DNA of 16,755 nt from Planctomycetaceae bacterium (GTDB lineage Bacteria; Planctomycetota; Planctomycetia; Pirellulales; Pirellulaceae). The notes below the pieces were generated by a model that saw nothing but the letters and a program-made list of their open reading frames with translations, made no database searches and had not been told where the DNA came from. Position 1 is the first letter of the stretch; every line of letters begins with the position of its first letter. The stretch is from contig DTSG01000073.1 in NCBI GenBank assembly GCA_012965455.1, positions 1-16,755 on the forward strand, written 5' to 3'. Below, piece after piece: positions 1 to 6,302 of the stretch. The translations under genes were made by a program, and so were the position numbers.

Positions 1-33
1 CGATGGCGCTGCCGCACAACCCTTTTTCCCCTA
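1..33 (+). repeat. Left arm of a 33-bp perfect inverted repeat in the sulfatase
   Basis: Bases 1-33 equal the reverse complement of 510-542 without mismatch; 34 versus 509 is the first mismatch. The arm encodes MALPHNPFSP in both orientations. The repeat may extend left of the window, because position 1 still matches. The arms enclose 476 bp of sulfatase coding sequence. Confidence 0.93.
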
Positions 34-512
34 CTCCGGACTCGCCAGAATGGGCTGATGCCAGCAATCGGTTCACTGAAGAGAATCGTTATTATGGTGA
101 CATGGTGGAATATACGGATAAAATTCTCGGCCGCATTCTCGCTGCGGTCGATGCCGCTGGGATTGACGAAGACACGTTGGTCTTGTTTTACAGCGACAAT
201 GGAACAAATCAAAAGATTATTACGGAAACGCAGTGGGGGACTAACCAAGGCGGAAAAGGGCTGACGATCGACGCTGGCGTGCACGTACCGTTTTATGCAA
301 GGTGGACCGGGACCATTAAGCCGGGAACCGTGAATGATAATCTAATCGACTCAACAGACTTCTTGCCGACATTGGTCCACGCGGCAGGACGCACTGTTCC
401 CCCCTCTGCAAAACTTGATGGCATCAGCTTTTATGAACAATTGCTTGATCGCGGAAAGCGGTCATCGACAAGAGATTATGTTTTTTATCATTACGACCCG
501 CGGCCGGGTTAG
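1..512 (+). CDS. Sulfatase, middle and C-terminal fragment (5' end off the window, broken at 510)
   Basis: This is the second half of an S1-type sulfatase (sulfate ester hydrolase, normally periplasmic). Visible family signatures are PHNPF near the start, FYSDNGTN (late calcium-binding Asp-Asn pair), TNQGGKG with the conserved active-site Lys, and DSTDFLPTLV. The frame is open at the left edge, so the ATG at 3 is internal rather than a real start. The protein stops at a TAG (510-512) directly after YDPRPG, where this family normally continues with a WGK-like stretch and a C-terminal domain. From 510 the DNA becomes the reverse complement of the same gene's middle. The missing N-terminal half is the minus-strand fragment ending at 510. 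The two pieces share MALPHNPFSP and together give a nearly continuous sulfatase that lacks only its C-terminus. Identity as a sulfatase is certain; the broken arrangement may be an assembly or amplification artefact. Confidence 0.85.
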   Translation, partial: MALPHNPFSPTPDSPEWADASNRFTEENRYYGDMVEYTDKILGRILAAVDAAGIDEDTLVLFYSDNGTNQKIITETQWGTNQGGKGLTIDAGVHVPFYARWTGTIKPGTVNDNLIDSTDFLPTLVHAAGRTVPPSAKLDGISFYEQLLDRGKRSSTRDYVFYHYDPRPG

Positions 513-1179
513 GGGAAAAAGGGTTGTGCGGCAGCGCCATCGCATAGTACAAGAAAAAAGGGCGGTCGTGCTTCCTAGCGACATATTCACTGATGTAGTC
601 GGTCCATACGTCGGGTCCATATCTACCTTGTGTATCGTCTAAGAATTTACCGTTTTGTTTTATCCGCGGATCTGCATAACGAGAGCCCTTGTCTTCGGTG
701 TGACGAGTGTGCCAGAGGCAGTATTCATCAAATCCCGCTTTGTTAACATGCATGCCTTTGTCACGTCGCAAATCAGCGCCTGGATAATCTGGCGGGTCAT
801 AACTCTGCAGCTGCCATTTTCCCACGATACACGTTTCATAGCCAACTTCTTGCATATAGTGCCCAAACGTCTTGGCCTGCGGATCTAGAATACCAAACGC
901 CACCCAGTTGCGATGGTTGTAGATCCCCGTCATAAATTGGATGCGAGTGTTTGTGCACAACGGCTGCGCATAGGCATGAGTGAATCTCATTCCCTGCCTA
1001 GCCATCTGAGACATATGCGGCGTCTTGTATTGCCGACCTCCGTAATCTTGTACGCTATCGATCCCTAAATCATCCGCCATAATGAGAATAATATTTGGTC
1101 GATCAGTCGCAGCCAAAGACCGGCTCAGAACGGAGATCAGCAGCATCCATACGATTGTATATCTTTTGTTTTTTATCAT
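424..1179 (-). CDS. Sulfatase, N-terminal half (genuine sequence 510-1179, out-of-context tail below 510)
   Basis: N-terminal half of the S1-type sulfatase whose remainder lies on the + strand at 1-509. Residues 1-24 form a signal peptide (KNKR, hydrophobic WMLLISVL, cleavage near SLAA/T). RPNIILIMADD supplies the first metal-binding Asp pair (D36, D37). The formylglycine motif is CTNTR at C75-R79, with Asn where Pro or Ala is usual at the third position. GKWQL at 120-124 has Gln where many sulfatases have His. PHNPF ends the genuine part at about residue 221. The last 28 residues (from NPAAGRND) are antisense translation of the C-terminal fragment and are not sulfatase. The ATG at 1179 is favoured because it precedes the signal peptide directly; no clear Shine-Dalgarno is seen. 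It is divergent from the haem-protein gene at 1320. An anaerobic-type sulfatase-maturing enzyme or FGE would be needed for activity; neither is in this window. Confidence 0.85.
   Translation of the reverse strand: MIKNKRYTIVWMLLISVLSRSLAATDRPNIILIMADDLGIDSVQDYGGRQYKTPHMSQMARQGMRFTHAYAQPLCTNTRIQFMTGIYNHRNWVAFGILDPQAKTFGHYMQEVGYETCIVGKWQLQSYDPPDYPGADLRRDKGMHVNKAGFDEYCLWHTRHTEDKGSRYADPRIKQNGKFLDDTQGRYGPDVWTDYISEYVARKHDRPFFLYYAMALPHNPFSPNPAAGRNDKKHNLLSMTAFRDQAIVHKS
510..542 (-). repeat. Right arm of the 33-bp inverted repeat and junction of the broken sulfatase
   Basis: Reverse complement of bases 1-33. Base 510 is the point where the plus-strand sulfatase C-terminal reading stops making sense and the minus-strand N-terminal reading starts. 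The junction places GGTTAGGGGAAA where a sulfatase WGK codon run would be expected, which suggests a microhomology-driven switch. Confidence 0.93.
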
Positions 1180-1319
1180 TCAATCATTTTACCAAATCAA
1201 CATGCCTGGCGGGAGCTGCACATCTGAAACAAGCTCCTCATTCGCCGTTGGGTTTCCTATATAATAACGGCAGCGATCACAAGCGTCCCGCCTACAAGCC
1301 TAACTCGAAAAGCCCACCA

Positions 1320-1877
1320 ATGAATCTCACTAAACACATCTTAGTTTTCGGCATCCTATTATCAATCACGATTTGGGTGAACGCCGAAAATTCAGCGGAG
1401 CCAACCACAATTACTATAGACGAAGCCCGCGGGCGAGTACGAATTCTGGAAACCGTATACCTCTCGTCCTTGCAAAGCATCCACCGCAATTATTTTCGCG
1501 ACGACCAAAAGTTGCCAGTTCCCTCGAGAGTTCTAGAAGACGTTTTTTTCAGCGTCAACAGCCGCAATGGAATCAAGAGTCGGTGGATAGCCGTCAACAC
1601 ACCGGCCATGAATGTCGAACACAAACCCAAACCAGGATTTGAAAGCCGAGCAATCGCGGTAATAGCCGCAAACAAATCACGGTTTGAGGAAGTCAAAAAT
1701 GATGTTTTCTATAGTGCCCGCAGCGTAACGCTATTGGCATCGTGCCAACGCTGCCACCTCAGTGCGGAGGCACGGCAAAACGGGGGTCGCCGCGTTGCCG
1801 GACTTGTCATTGAAATACCATTGAAAAACACCACTACGGACGAAGGCAATGAAGGCAGCAACAAAGATAATAAATAA
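1320..1877 (+). CDS. Exported c-type haem protein, DUF3365 (Tll0287-like) family
   Basis: A 185-residue protein. Residues 1-22 are a signal peptide (KH, hydrophobic ILVFGILLSITIWV, cleavage near VNA/EN), so it should act in the periplasm. A single haem-attachment motif CQRCH lies at C142-H146, preceded by a domain with AIAVIAANKSRFEEVK. The length, late CxxCH and context resemble DUF3365/Tll0287-like haem-sensor or redox proteins; that family call is from recall and less sure than the haem motif. The open frame extends upstream to 1095, but the ATG at 1320 is chosen because it is the one followed by the signal peptide. No Shine-Dalgarno is evident. Its 3' end overlaps the next gene by 29 bases in another frame, so the two are probably co-transcribed and an electron-transfer partnership is conceivable. 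The tail after residue 168 is polar and probably disordered. Confidence 0.75.
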   Translation: MNLTKHILVFGILLSITIWVNAENSAEPTTITIDEARGRVRILETVYLSSLQSIHRNYFRDDQKLPVPSRVLEDVFFSVNSRNGIKSRWIAVNTPAMNVEHKPKPGFESRAIAVIAANKSRFEEVKNDVFYSARSVTLLASCQRCHLSAEARQNGGRRVAGLVIEIPLKNTTTDEGNEGSNKDNK

Positions 1878-3153
1878 AGCAAACCCCACGGTGACCCCTG
1901 TATCTAGAAGGCAGGCGATCAAGTCGCTGTCGGGCGCCGCATTAGTCGTTGCGACCAGCGCGCCCGCCGCCTTCGCTAATCGTCAACGAACAATTCGAGT
2001 GGCTGGCGTTGGCACGGTCTATAATCGAAATTCCCATTGCGATGTCATCTTTGGGAAACTCCTGGAAGGTTGGCGGCATGACGATGGGCCTGGGCCAAAC
2101 ATGGAACTTGTCGGTCTGTATATGGATCAATGGCCAGACACCGACATGGCGAGAGAACTGGCAAAAGAATATGATTTCCCAATTTTCAACTCCATTAGTG
2201 AAGCACTAACTTTGGGGACAGACAAATTACAGTGTGACGGCGTTATTAGTGTCGGAGAACATGGCGAGTATCCTTACACGCCTGACACAAAACAGCACAA
2301 ATATCCGCGGCGACGGTTTTTTGATGAGATTGCCGACACGTTTGAATCAGTCAATGCCGTTAGACCTGTCTTCAACGACAAACACCTTAGCTACAACTGG
2401 GCCGACGGTTACGCCATGTATCGCCGCGCCGAACAACTAAAAATACCCTTCATGGCAGGTTCCTCGCTGCCGTTCGCCTGGCGTTATCCAGCCAAGGTCC
2501 TGCCACGTGGCTCACAAATTTCATCCATCATGGTCTGCGGTTATGGCGGGCTTGAATCTTACGGTTTTCATGCATTAGAAGTGATGCAATCACTGGCTGA
2601 GCGCCGTCGCGGAGGTGAAACCGGTATCAAATCCGTCACCACGGTTTCGGGTGATGAGATATGGAAAGCAGAGCTGGCAGGACGCTGGTCCCGCAAACTC
2701 ATGGCTCAGGCCTTGGCAACTGCAGGCGAAAATGTTGACGACCTCGAAAATCGTCTGCAACGGGAAACGTCGGCGTTGTACCTCATCGACTATCTAGACG
2801 GGACTGAGGGAGTGTTAGCCATGCTGGACGGAATCACTGGCGAATTTACGGTTGCTGCAGAGATGACGGATAGCAACGATGTATTTGCCCAATGGTATCG
2901 CTTAGAAATGACAGCGCCCTTTCGCCATTTTGGGTACCTTGTGGCTGGTATCGAACAATTTTTTCGAACCGGTCGCGCTACCGCACCTATTGAACGCACT
3001 CTTTTAACAACTGGAATCCTCGACCGCGCCATGCACGGCTATCTCCAAAACGGCAAACGCCTCGCAACTCCCGAACTCGCCATCCGCTATCGCCATAGCA
3101 AGTGGCCCTTTGCCAACCAATTTGAAGAGAACTTTCCTGCACCAATGCCATAG
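1849..3153 (+). CDS. Tat-exported Gfo/Idh/MocA-like oxidoreductase (predicted)
   Basis: A 434-residue protein with a twin-arginine signal (SRRQAIKSL at 19-27, hydrophobic stretch to about 43, cleavage near AFA/NR). A Rossmann-like start follows: RVAGVGTVYNRNSHCD at 50-65. The loop is GVGTVY rather than the classical GxGxxG, so nucleotide binding may be altered. Downstream come a CDGVISVGEHGEYP segment, in the place where Gfo/Idh proteins often have an acidic/His active-site region, and a long C-terminal domain. I recognise it as one of the planctomycete secreted dehydrogenase-like proteins, not a named enzyme; substrate unknown. It overlaps the haem-protein gene by 29 bases, and a GAAGG at 1842-1846 sits too close to the ATG to be an ideal ribosome site. 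It converges with phnW, with only seven bases between stops. The haem-protein neighbour hints at periplasmic redox chemistry. Confidence 0.65.
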   Translation: MKAATKIINKANPTVTPVSRRQAIKSLSGAALVVATSAPAAFANRQRTIRVAGVGTVYNRNSHCDVIFGKLLEGWRHDDGPGPNMELVGLYMDQWPDTDMARELAKEYDFPIFNSISEALTLGTDKLQCDGVISVGEHGEYPYTPDTKQHKYPRRRFFDEIADTFESVNAVRPVFNDKHLSYNWADGYAMYRRAEQLKIPFMAGSSLPFAWRYPAKVLPRGSQISSIMVCGYGGLESYGFHALEVMQSLAERRRGGETGIKSVTTVSGDEIWKAELAGRWSRKLMAQALATAGENVDDLENRLQRETSALYLIDYLDGTEGVLAMLDGITGEFTVAAEMTDSNDVFAQWYRLEMTAPFRHFGYLVAGIEQFFRTGRATAPIERTLLTTGILDRAMHGYLQNGKRLATPELAIRYRHSKWPFANQFEENFPAPMP

Positions 3154-3160
3154 CTGCGTT

Positions 3161-4276
3161 TTAATTAGTGGTGTATTTCTTAAGAGCAATCACGGATTCA
3201 TTGATCGCGACCAATAAATCGTCAACATCATCTACGGTCAAGTCTCCAATAGTACCGATACGAAACGTTTCATGTTGAGAAACTTTACCCGGATAGATCA
3301 CAAACCGACGCTGCTTCAGCAAATCATAAAACGCGTTAAATTCAAACCATGGTTCCTCTGGAAAAAAGAATGACGTAATAATTGGCGAATGGTCTTCAGC
3401 CTCTAACAATGTTCTAAAACCAAGTTCACCCATACCGGCTACGAGTCGTGTTTGACATTTGGCATACCGCTGGCACCTCGCTGCAATCCCGCCTTCGTCC
3501 GCTAGTTCTTGTAAAGCTTGCCGAAACGCCAGTAGTACGTGTGTCGGTGACGTAAACCGCCATTTACCTTCGTTTTCTTCCATGACTCGCCACTGATCAT
3601 ACAGGTCGAGGCAGACCGACCGGGCATACCCAGCGGATTGCTTGATAGCCTCTTCACGGCAAATTACAAATCCGAACCCAGGCACTCCCTGAATGGACTT
3701 GTTAGCCGACGAAATCAAAAAGTCAACGCCCAAATCGTGCATGGCGATGGGCATGCCACCGAAACTGGACATGGCGTCGAGAATTATTTGACAATCGTGT
3801 TCTTTGGCGATCTGGCACCATTGTTCTATCGGGTTCAACATTCCTGTTGTCGTTTCACAATGCACAAACGCCACGTGCGTAATGGCGGGGTCCGTGGACA
3901 ATGCGATCGTGAATTCCTCTAACGGGTAAGACGTTTCCATCGTTTCCACAACCGTGACTGGTATTTTCAATCTCTCGGCAATCGCTGCAATACGTGCTCC
4001 ATAGGCACCATTGTTCACGACCAGCAGCTTGCCAGTCGGCGGAATGACCGAACCGATTGTGGCTTCAACTGAAAACGTACCACTACCTTGCATCAACACG
4101 CTCGTATAGCCGGGCTCGTTCGTCGCTAAGGCAACAAGAATTCGACGAACCTCTTGGACAATATCATTGTAATCTCGGTCCCATGTCGACAGGTCGACCT
4201 GCATCTCTGCTTTGACTTGAGCGGTAGTGGTCAACGGACCTGGAGTCAGTAACAAATATGGAATATCGTCTTGCAC
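3161..4276 (-). CDS. phnW: 2-aminoethylphosphonate--pyruvate transaminase
   Basis: Cytosolic PLP enzyme (EC 2.6.1.37) that transfers the amino group of 2-aminoethylphosphonate to pyruvate, giving phosphonoacetaldehyde and alanine. It is 371 residues, the usual family length. Signatures: LLTPGPLTTT near the start, QGSGTFSVEA at 63-72 (cofactor phosphate binding), ILDAMSSFGG with D167 against the pyridine ring, SSANKSIQGVPGFGFV with the Schiff-base Lys at K193, and a C-terminal ETFRIGTIGDL with the substrate-carboxylate Arg. The start is GTG at 4276, chosen because AAAGGA (4282-4287) lies five bases upstream; an overlapping ATG is out of frame. It lies 46 bases downstream of phnX, which consumes its product, so the two form an operon. 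With PhnX this is the complete phosphonatase pathway. The reading frame is intact and the assignment strong. Confidence 0.95.
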   Translation of the reverse strand: MQDDIPYLLLTPGPLTTTAQVKAEMQVDLSTWDRDYNDIVQEVRRILVALATNEPGYTSVLMQGSGTFSVEATIGSVIPPTGKLLVVNNGAYGARIAAIAERLKIPVTVVETMETSYPLEEFTIALSTDPAITHVAFVHCETTTGMLNPIEQWCQIAKEHDCQIILDAMSSFGGMPIAMHDLGVDFLISSANKSIQGVPGFGFVICREEAIKQSAGYARSVCLDLYDQWRVMEENEGKWRFTSPTHVLLAFRQALQELADEGGIAARCQRYAKCQTRLVAGMGELGFRTLLEAEDHSPIITSFFFPEEPWFEFNAFYDLLKQRRFVIYPGKVSQHETFRIGTIGDLTVDDVDDLLVAINESVIALKKYTTN

Positions 4277-4281
4277 ATTAA

Positions 4282-4287
4282 TCCTTT
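4282..4287 (-). promoter_or_regulatory. Shine-Dalgarno AAAGGA deciding the GTG start of phnW
   Basis: AAAGGA on the minus strand with a five-base spacer to GTG at 4276. An ATG shifted by two bases is out of frame, so this site supports the GTG. Confidence 0.6.
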
Positions 4288-4322
4288 ACGTGTTTAGCAA
4301 TATAGATTTTCGGCTTTCAGCT

Positions 4323-5087
4323 TCATCCACCTAGTACTTGCAACAATTCGCCCGCTGACCGAATCACATCGGTAGCACCGCCTGTGAGGAAGATAGCTTT
4401 CGCGGAATCGTGTTTTTCGGTTCGCTCATCTTCGCTAAGAGCTTGCAATTCGTCATGCGTCAATCCCACATCGTTACCGGTGAGGGTAATGGCAACGCTA
4501 CGCACTCCGGCGTTTAGTCCCGCTAAAACATCCGGCATCGTATCACCCACTTTGACCACATCAGCGACTGACTGAACATTGAGTTCTTGCATGCACTTGA
4601 AAATCAACCACGGAGCAGGACGCCCGTTTGGGACTTCATCTGAACAAGCGCGGAAGTCGACGGCCAAACCTGCAGCAGTCAAATCTTCCCATACTGGGTC
4701 TGCAACAACCCGTGGATAACCCGTGGTTGCGGCGATTTTGATATCACGATTGCGTAACGTTTCAAACAATTCCAGCACACCAGGAATAATATCCACATGT
4801 TCACGAGCAACCTTAATCTGCAGCGGCATAAATGTGTCGTATATGTGCTGTACGTCGTCATCAGACCATGCTCGGCCCTGAGCGGTTTCCCAGCGACTGG
4901 CAATATCTGGAACTTCCAACAACGTCTGAATATGGTCTCGTTTATGTAACCCCATGGGGCCGCGAGCTTCCGCAACAGAAATCTCCACGCCCATGGATGC
5001 AAACGCTTGCATAAACGCTGAAATCGGAGCAAAACAGCCGTGGTCAATAATTGTACCGGCCATATCAAAGATCACTAGTTTTGTCAT
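4323..5087 (-). CDS. phnX: Phosphonoacetaldehyde hydrolase (phosphonatase)
   Basis: HAD-superfamily, Mg-dependent cytosolic enzyme (EC 3.11.1.1) that cleaves the C-P bond of phosphonoacetaldehyde to acetaldehyde and phosphate. It is 254 residues, close to family length. Visible: FDMAGT with nucleophile D8 and the phosphonatase-specific Ala at position 10; MGLHKRDH with K49, matching the Schiff-base Lys of the cap domain; TTGYPR; NGRPAPWLIF, typical of PhnX; and VKVGDTMPDV with the late metal-binding Asp. The open frame reaches back to 5165, but the first 26 residues there (GGHGGPSRPTSKK) do not fit the family, and the hydrophobic first HAD strand starts directly at ATG 5087. The ribosome site is weak (GAAAGAAA). 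phnW follows after 46 bases. Upstream is a 141-base gap carrying a promoter candidate, an inverted repeat and a GC-rich hairpin. Confidence 0.94.
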   Translation of the reverse strand: MTKLVIFDMAGTIIDHGCFAPISAFMQAFASMGVEISVAEARGPMGLHKRDHIQTLLEVPDIASRWETAQGRAWSDDDVQHIYDTFMPLQIKVAREHVDIIPGVLELFETLRNRDIKIAATTGYPRVVADPVWEDLTAAGLAVDFRACSDEVPNGRPAPWLIFKCMQELNVQSVADVVKVGDTMPDVLAGLNAGVRSVAITLTGNDVGLTHDELQALSEDERTEKHDSAKAIFLTGGATDVIRSAGELLQVLGG

Positions 5088-5118
5088 ATCGTTTGGTATT
5101 TCTTTCTTCGATGTTGGT

Positions 5119-5143
5119 CGGGACGGGCCACCGTGGCCGCCCG
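5119..5143 (-). other. GC-rich hairpin in the predicted phnX leader
   Basis: GGCCAC-C-GTGGCC (5126-5138) is a perfect 6+1+6 palindrome extended by outer CGGG (5119-5122) and CCCG (5140-5143) with an uneven bulge. It would sit at the 5' end of the phnX mRNA if the promoter call is right. No T-run follows on either strand, so it is not an intrinsic terminator. It could stabilise the mRNA or be incidental. Confidence 0.35.
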
Positions 5144-5154
5144 CTTGTCGGTAC

Positions 5155-5184
5155 ATTGTAAACAAAAAATCCTATTGGTGTTAA
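5155..5184 (-). promoter_or_regulatory. Candidate sigma70-type promoter of phnX-phnW
   Basis: On the minus strand TTAACA (5184-5179; five of six against TTGACA) is followed by an 18-base spacer and TACAAT (5160-5155; five of six against TATAAT). Transcription would begin near 5148 and give a leader of about 60 bases before phnX. It is the best-matching promoter seen in the window and would let phnXW be expressed apart from the upstream hydrolase genes. Confidence 0.5.
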
Positions 5185-5199
5185 TTCGTGGTCCACCAA
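5175..5199 (-). promoter_or_regulatory. Inverted repeat over the phnX -35 box, possible operator
   Basis: TTGGTG (5175-5180) and CACCAA (5194-5199) form a six-base inverted repeat with a 13-base spacer that covers the candidate -35 hexamer at 5179-5184. A nested GTGG-T-CCAC lies at 5188-5196. Position and symmetry suit a dimeric regulator, but no regulator gene is in the window. Confidence 0.3.
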
Positions 5200-5228
5200 C
5201 CGCACTTGTTTTGTTGGCCTTGCTACGA

Positions 5229-6287
5229 TTAACGGCGGGCAACAAGCCATCTCCGTATCATCCGCTCCCATTCATACTCCGCCGGCCGGACAGACACTAA
5301 TGCTGTGCTCAGTTGAAACACCTGTTCATACAACTCACAGATAATCTCGGCGATCCTATCAACATGACTGCGAAATTCTGCTTGCTCAGCTAGTTCGACC
5401 ATTTGTGAATAGGTTAGTTGATTGGCAATCTCAGATAATCTCAAATCGCAATTCCATGCACCATTAATACGGGTCAACTTGTACTTGTCCAACAGACGAT
5501 GGTTACGGACTTTTTGATAAGCTCGATTTTGTTTAAGCACCTCGCGTAACAACCCTTCGTTGTTTGGGTCCCATACGTAAGGGTACATCTGTCCGAGCAA
5601 TCCATAAGGTTGACCAACCCGCATGTAGTGAATTTGCGACATTTCCACTGGCGCTCGTGATACGGAACCTAGTACTCGCTTCCAATTAAGCCCTAGTTCT
5701 TTAACGCCTATTTCATGAACTGACACTAAATCCTGAATAGGTCTATTTGCTGTCGTATATTTTCCATCAAGCAAGTGCATGTCGATTCCAGGTTGAATGG
5801 ACTTAATCAGGCAATCGCCCACGATGTGTGCTAGCCAGCCAAAAATGTATGCTAATTTTCGTTCGCCTTTTCCATATCGCTGAATCACATCCTCACAAAC
5901 AACCGCTACATAGTCGTGCAAATGATCCCACGGCAGCGTGTGCTTTGTTTGGTCACCTTTCCATCCAAAGATCAAATGCGACCTGCCATAAAACAAATCC
6001 GCAATTTCCCGCGGACGATACTCCGCTCCTTGGTGCACTAACTTCCACGGTACAACTGGACCCCCAGTTAGCGGGCTTTTCTCCAGCGCCACAGTTCCAT
6101 AACCAACAGATTTTCCTGTATCGACACAAACAGCTTCTGGTAGTGTTTGAATATCTGATCCTAAGTACGCGCCGGACAAAAAGCTGTCAAAGTGTCGATG
6201 AATCAGACCACCAACTGGTAACCTTCTTTCAATTGTTTTTCTACCAGCTAAAATTGCATACAATGTATGACCAACAACACCACTCAT
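5229..6287 (-). CDS. Zinc-dependent phospholipase C / S1-P1 nuclease-like hydrolase
   Basis: A 352-residue protein with no signal peptide. The first half carries the spaced His and Asp residues expected of the zinc-dependent phospholipase C fold: GHTLYAILA (H7), SGAYLGSDIQ (D45), RSHLIFGW (H104), PWDHLHDYV (H122, H124) and FGWLAHIVGDCL (H154, D158). Known relatives hydrolyse phosphodiesters using a trinuclear zinc site. The C-terminal 150 residues are alpha-helical, rich in charged residues, and not recognised. The start is certain: AGGAGG (6293-6298) lies five bases upstream of ATG 6287, inside the 15-base gap after the DUF1501 stop, so the two are translationally linked. phnX and phnW follow after 141 bases. 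A role in releasing aminoethylphosphonate from a lipid or polymer is an inference from this order. The fold call rests on motif spacing only. Confidence 0.55.
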   Translation of the reverse strand: MSGVVGHTLYAILAGRKTIERRLPVGGLIHRHFDSFLSGAYLGSDIQTLPEAVCVDTGKSVGYGTVALEKSPLTGGPVVPWKLVHQGAEYRPREIADLFYGRSHLIFGWKGDQTKHTLPWDHLHDYVAVVCEDVIQRYGKGERKLAYIFGWLAHIVGDCLIKSIQPGIDMHLLDGKYTTANRPIQDLVSVHEIGVKELGLNWKRVLGSVSRAPVEMSQIHYMRVGQPYGLLGQMYPYVWDPNNEGLLREVLKQNRAYQKVRNHRLLDKYKLTRINGAWNCDLRLSEIANQLTYSQMVELAEQAEFRSHVDRIAEIICELYEQVFQLSTALVSVRPAEYEWERMIRRWLVARR

Positions 6288-6292
6288 GATTG

Positions 6293-6298
6293 CCTCCT
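6293..6298 (-). promoter_or_regulatory. Strong Shine-Dalgarno AGGAGG of the PLC-like gene
   Basis: A perfect AGGAGG on the minus strand, five bases before the ATG at 6287 and within the short gap after the DUF1501 stop (6303-6305). It is the only consensus-quality ribosome site found in the window. Confidence 0.8.
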
Positions 6299-6302
6299 AC
6301 CT

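Noticed and set aside
1255..1270. TATAAT at 1260-1265 as the promoter of the haem protein gene
   Set aside because: No acceptable -35 hexamer at 16-18 bases upstream and no extended -10 element, so it is not called.
1095..1319. N-terminal extension of the haem protein reading frame
   Set aside because: It overlaps the divergent sulfatase 5' end and hides the signal peptide, which starts cleanly at ATG 1320.
5065..5165. Longer phnX reading frame with a 26-residue N-terminal extension
   Set aside because: The extension is Gly/Pro-rich, not found in the PhnX family, and covers the leader hairpin and promoter region. The HAD strand begins at ATG 5087.
5828..6289. 153-residue plus-strand frame opposite the PLC-like gene
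   Set aside because: No recognisable domain, His/Gln-rich composition typical of antisense frames, and the minus-strand gene has a strong ribosome site and zinc-ligand motifs.
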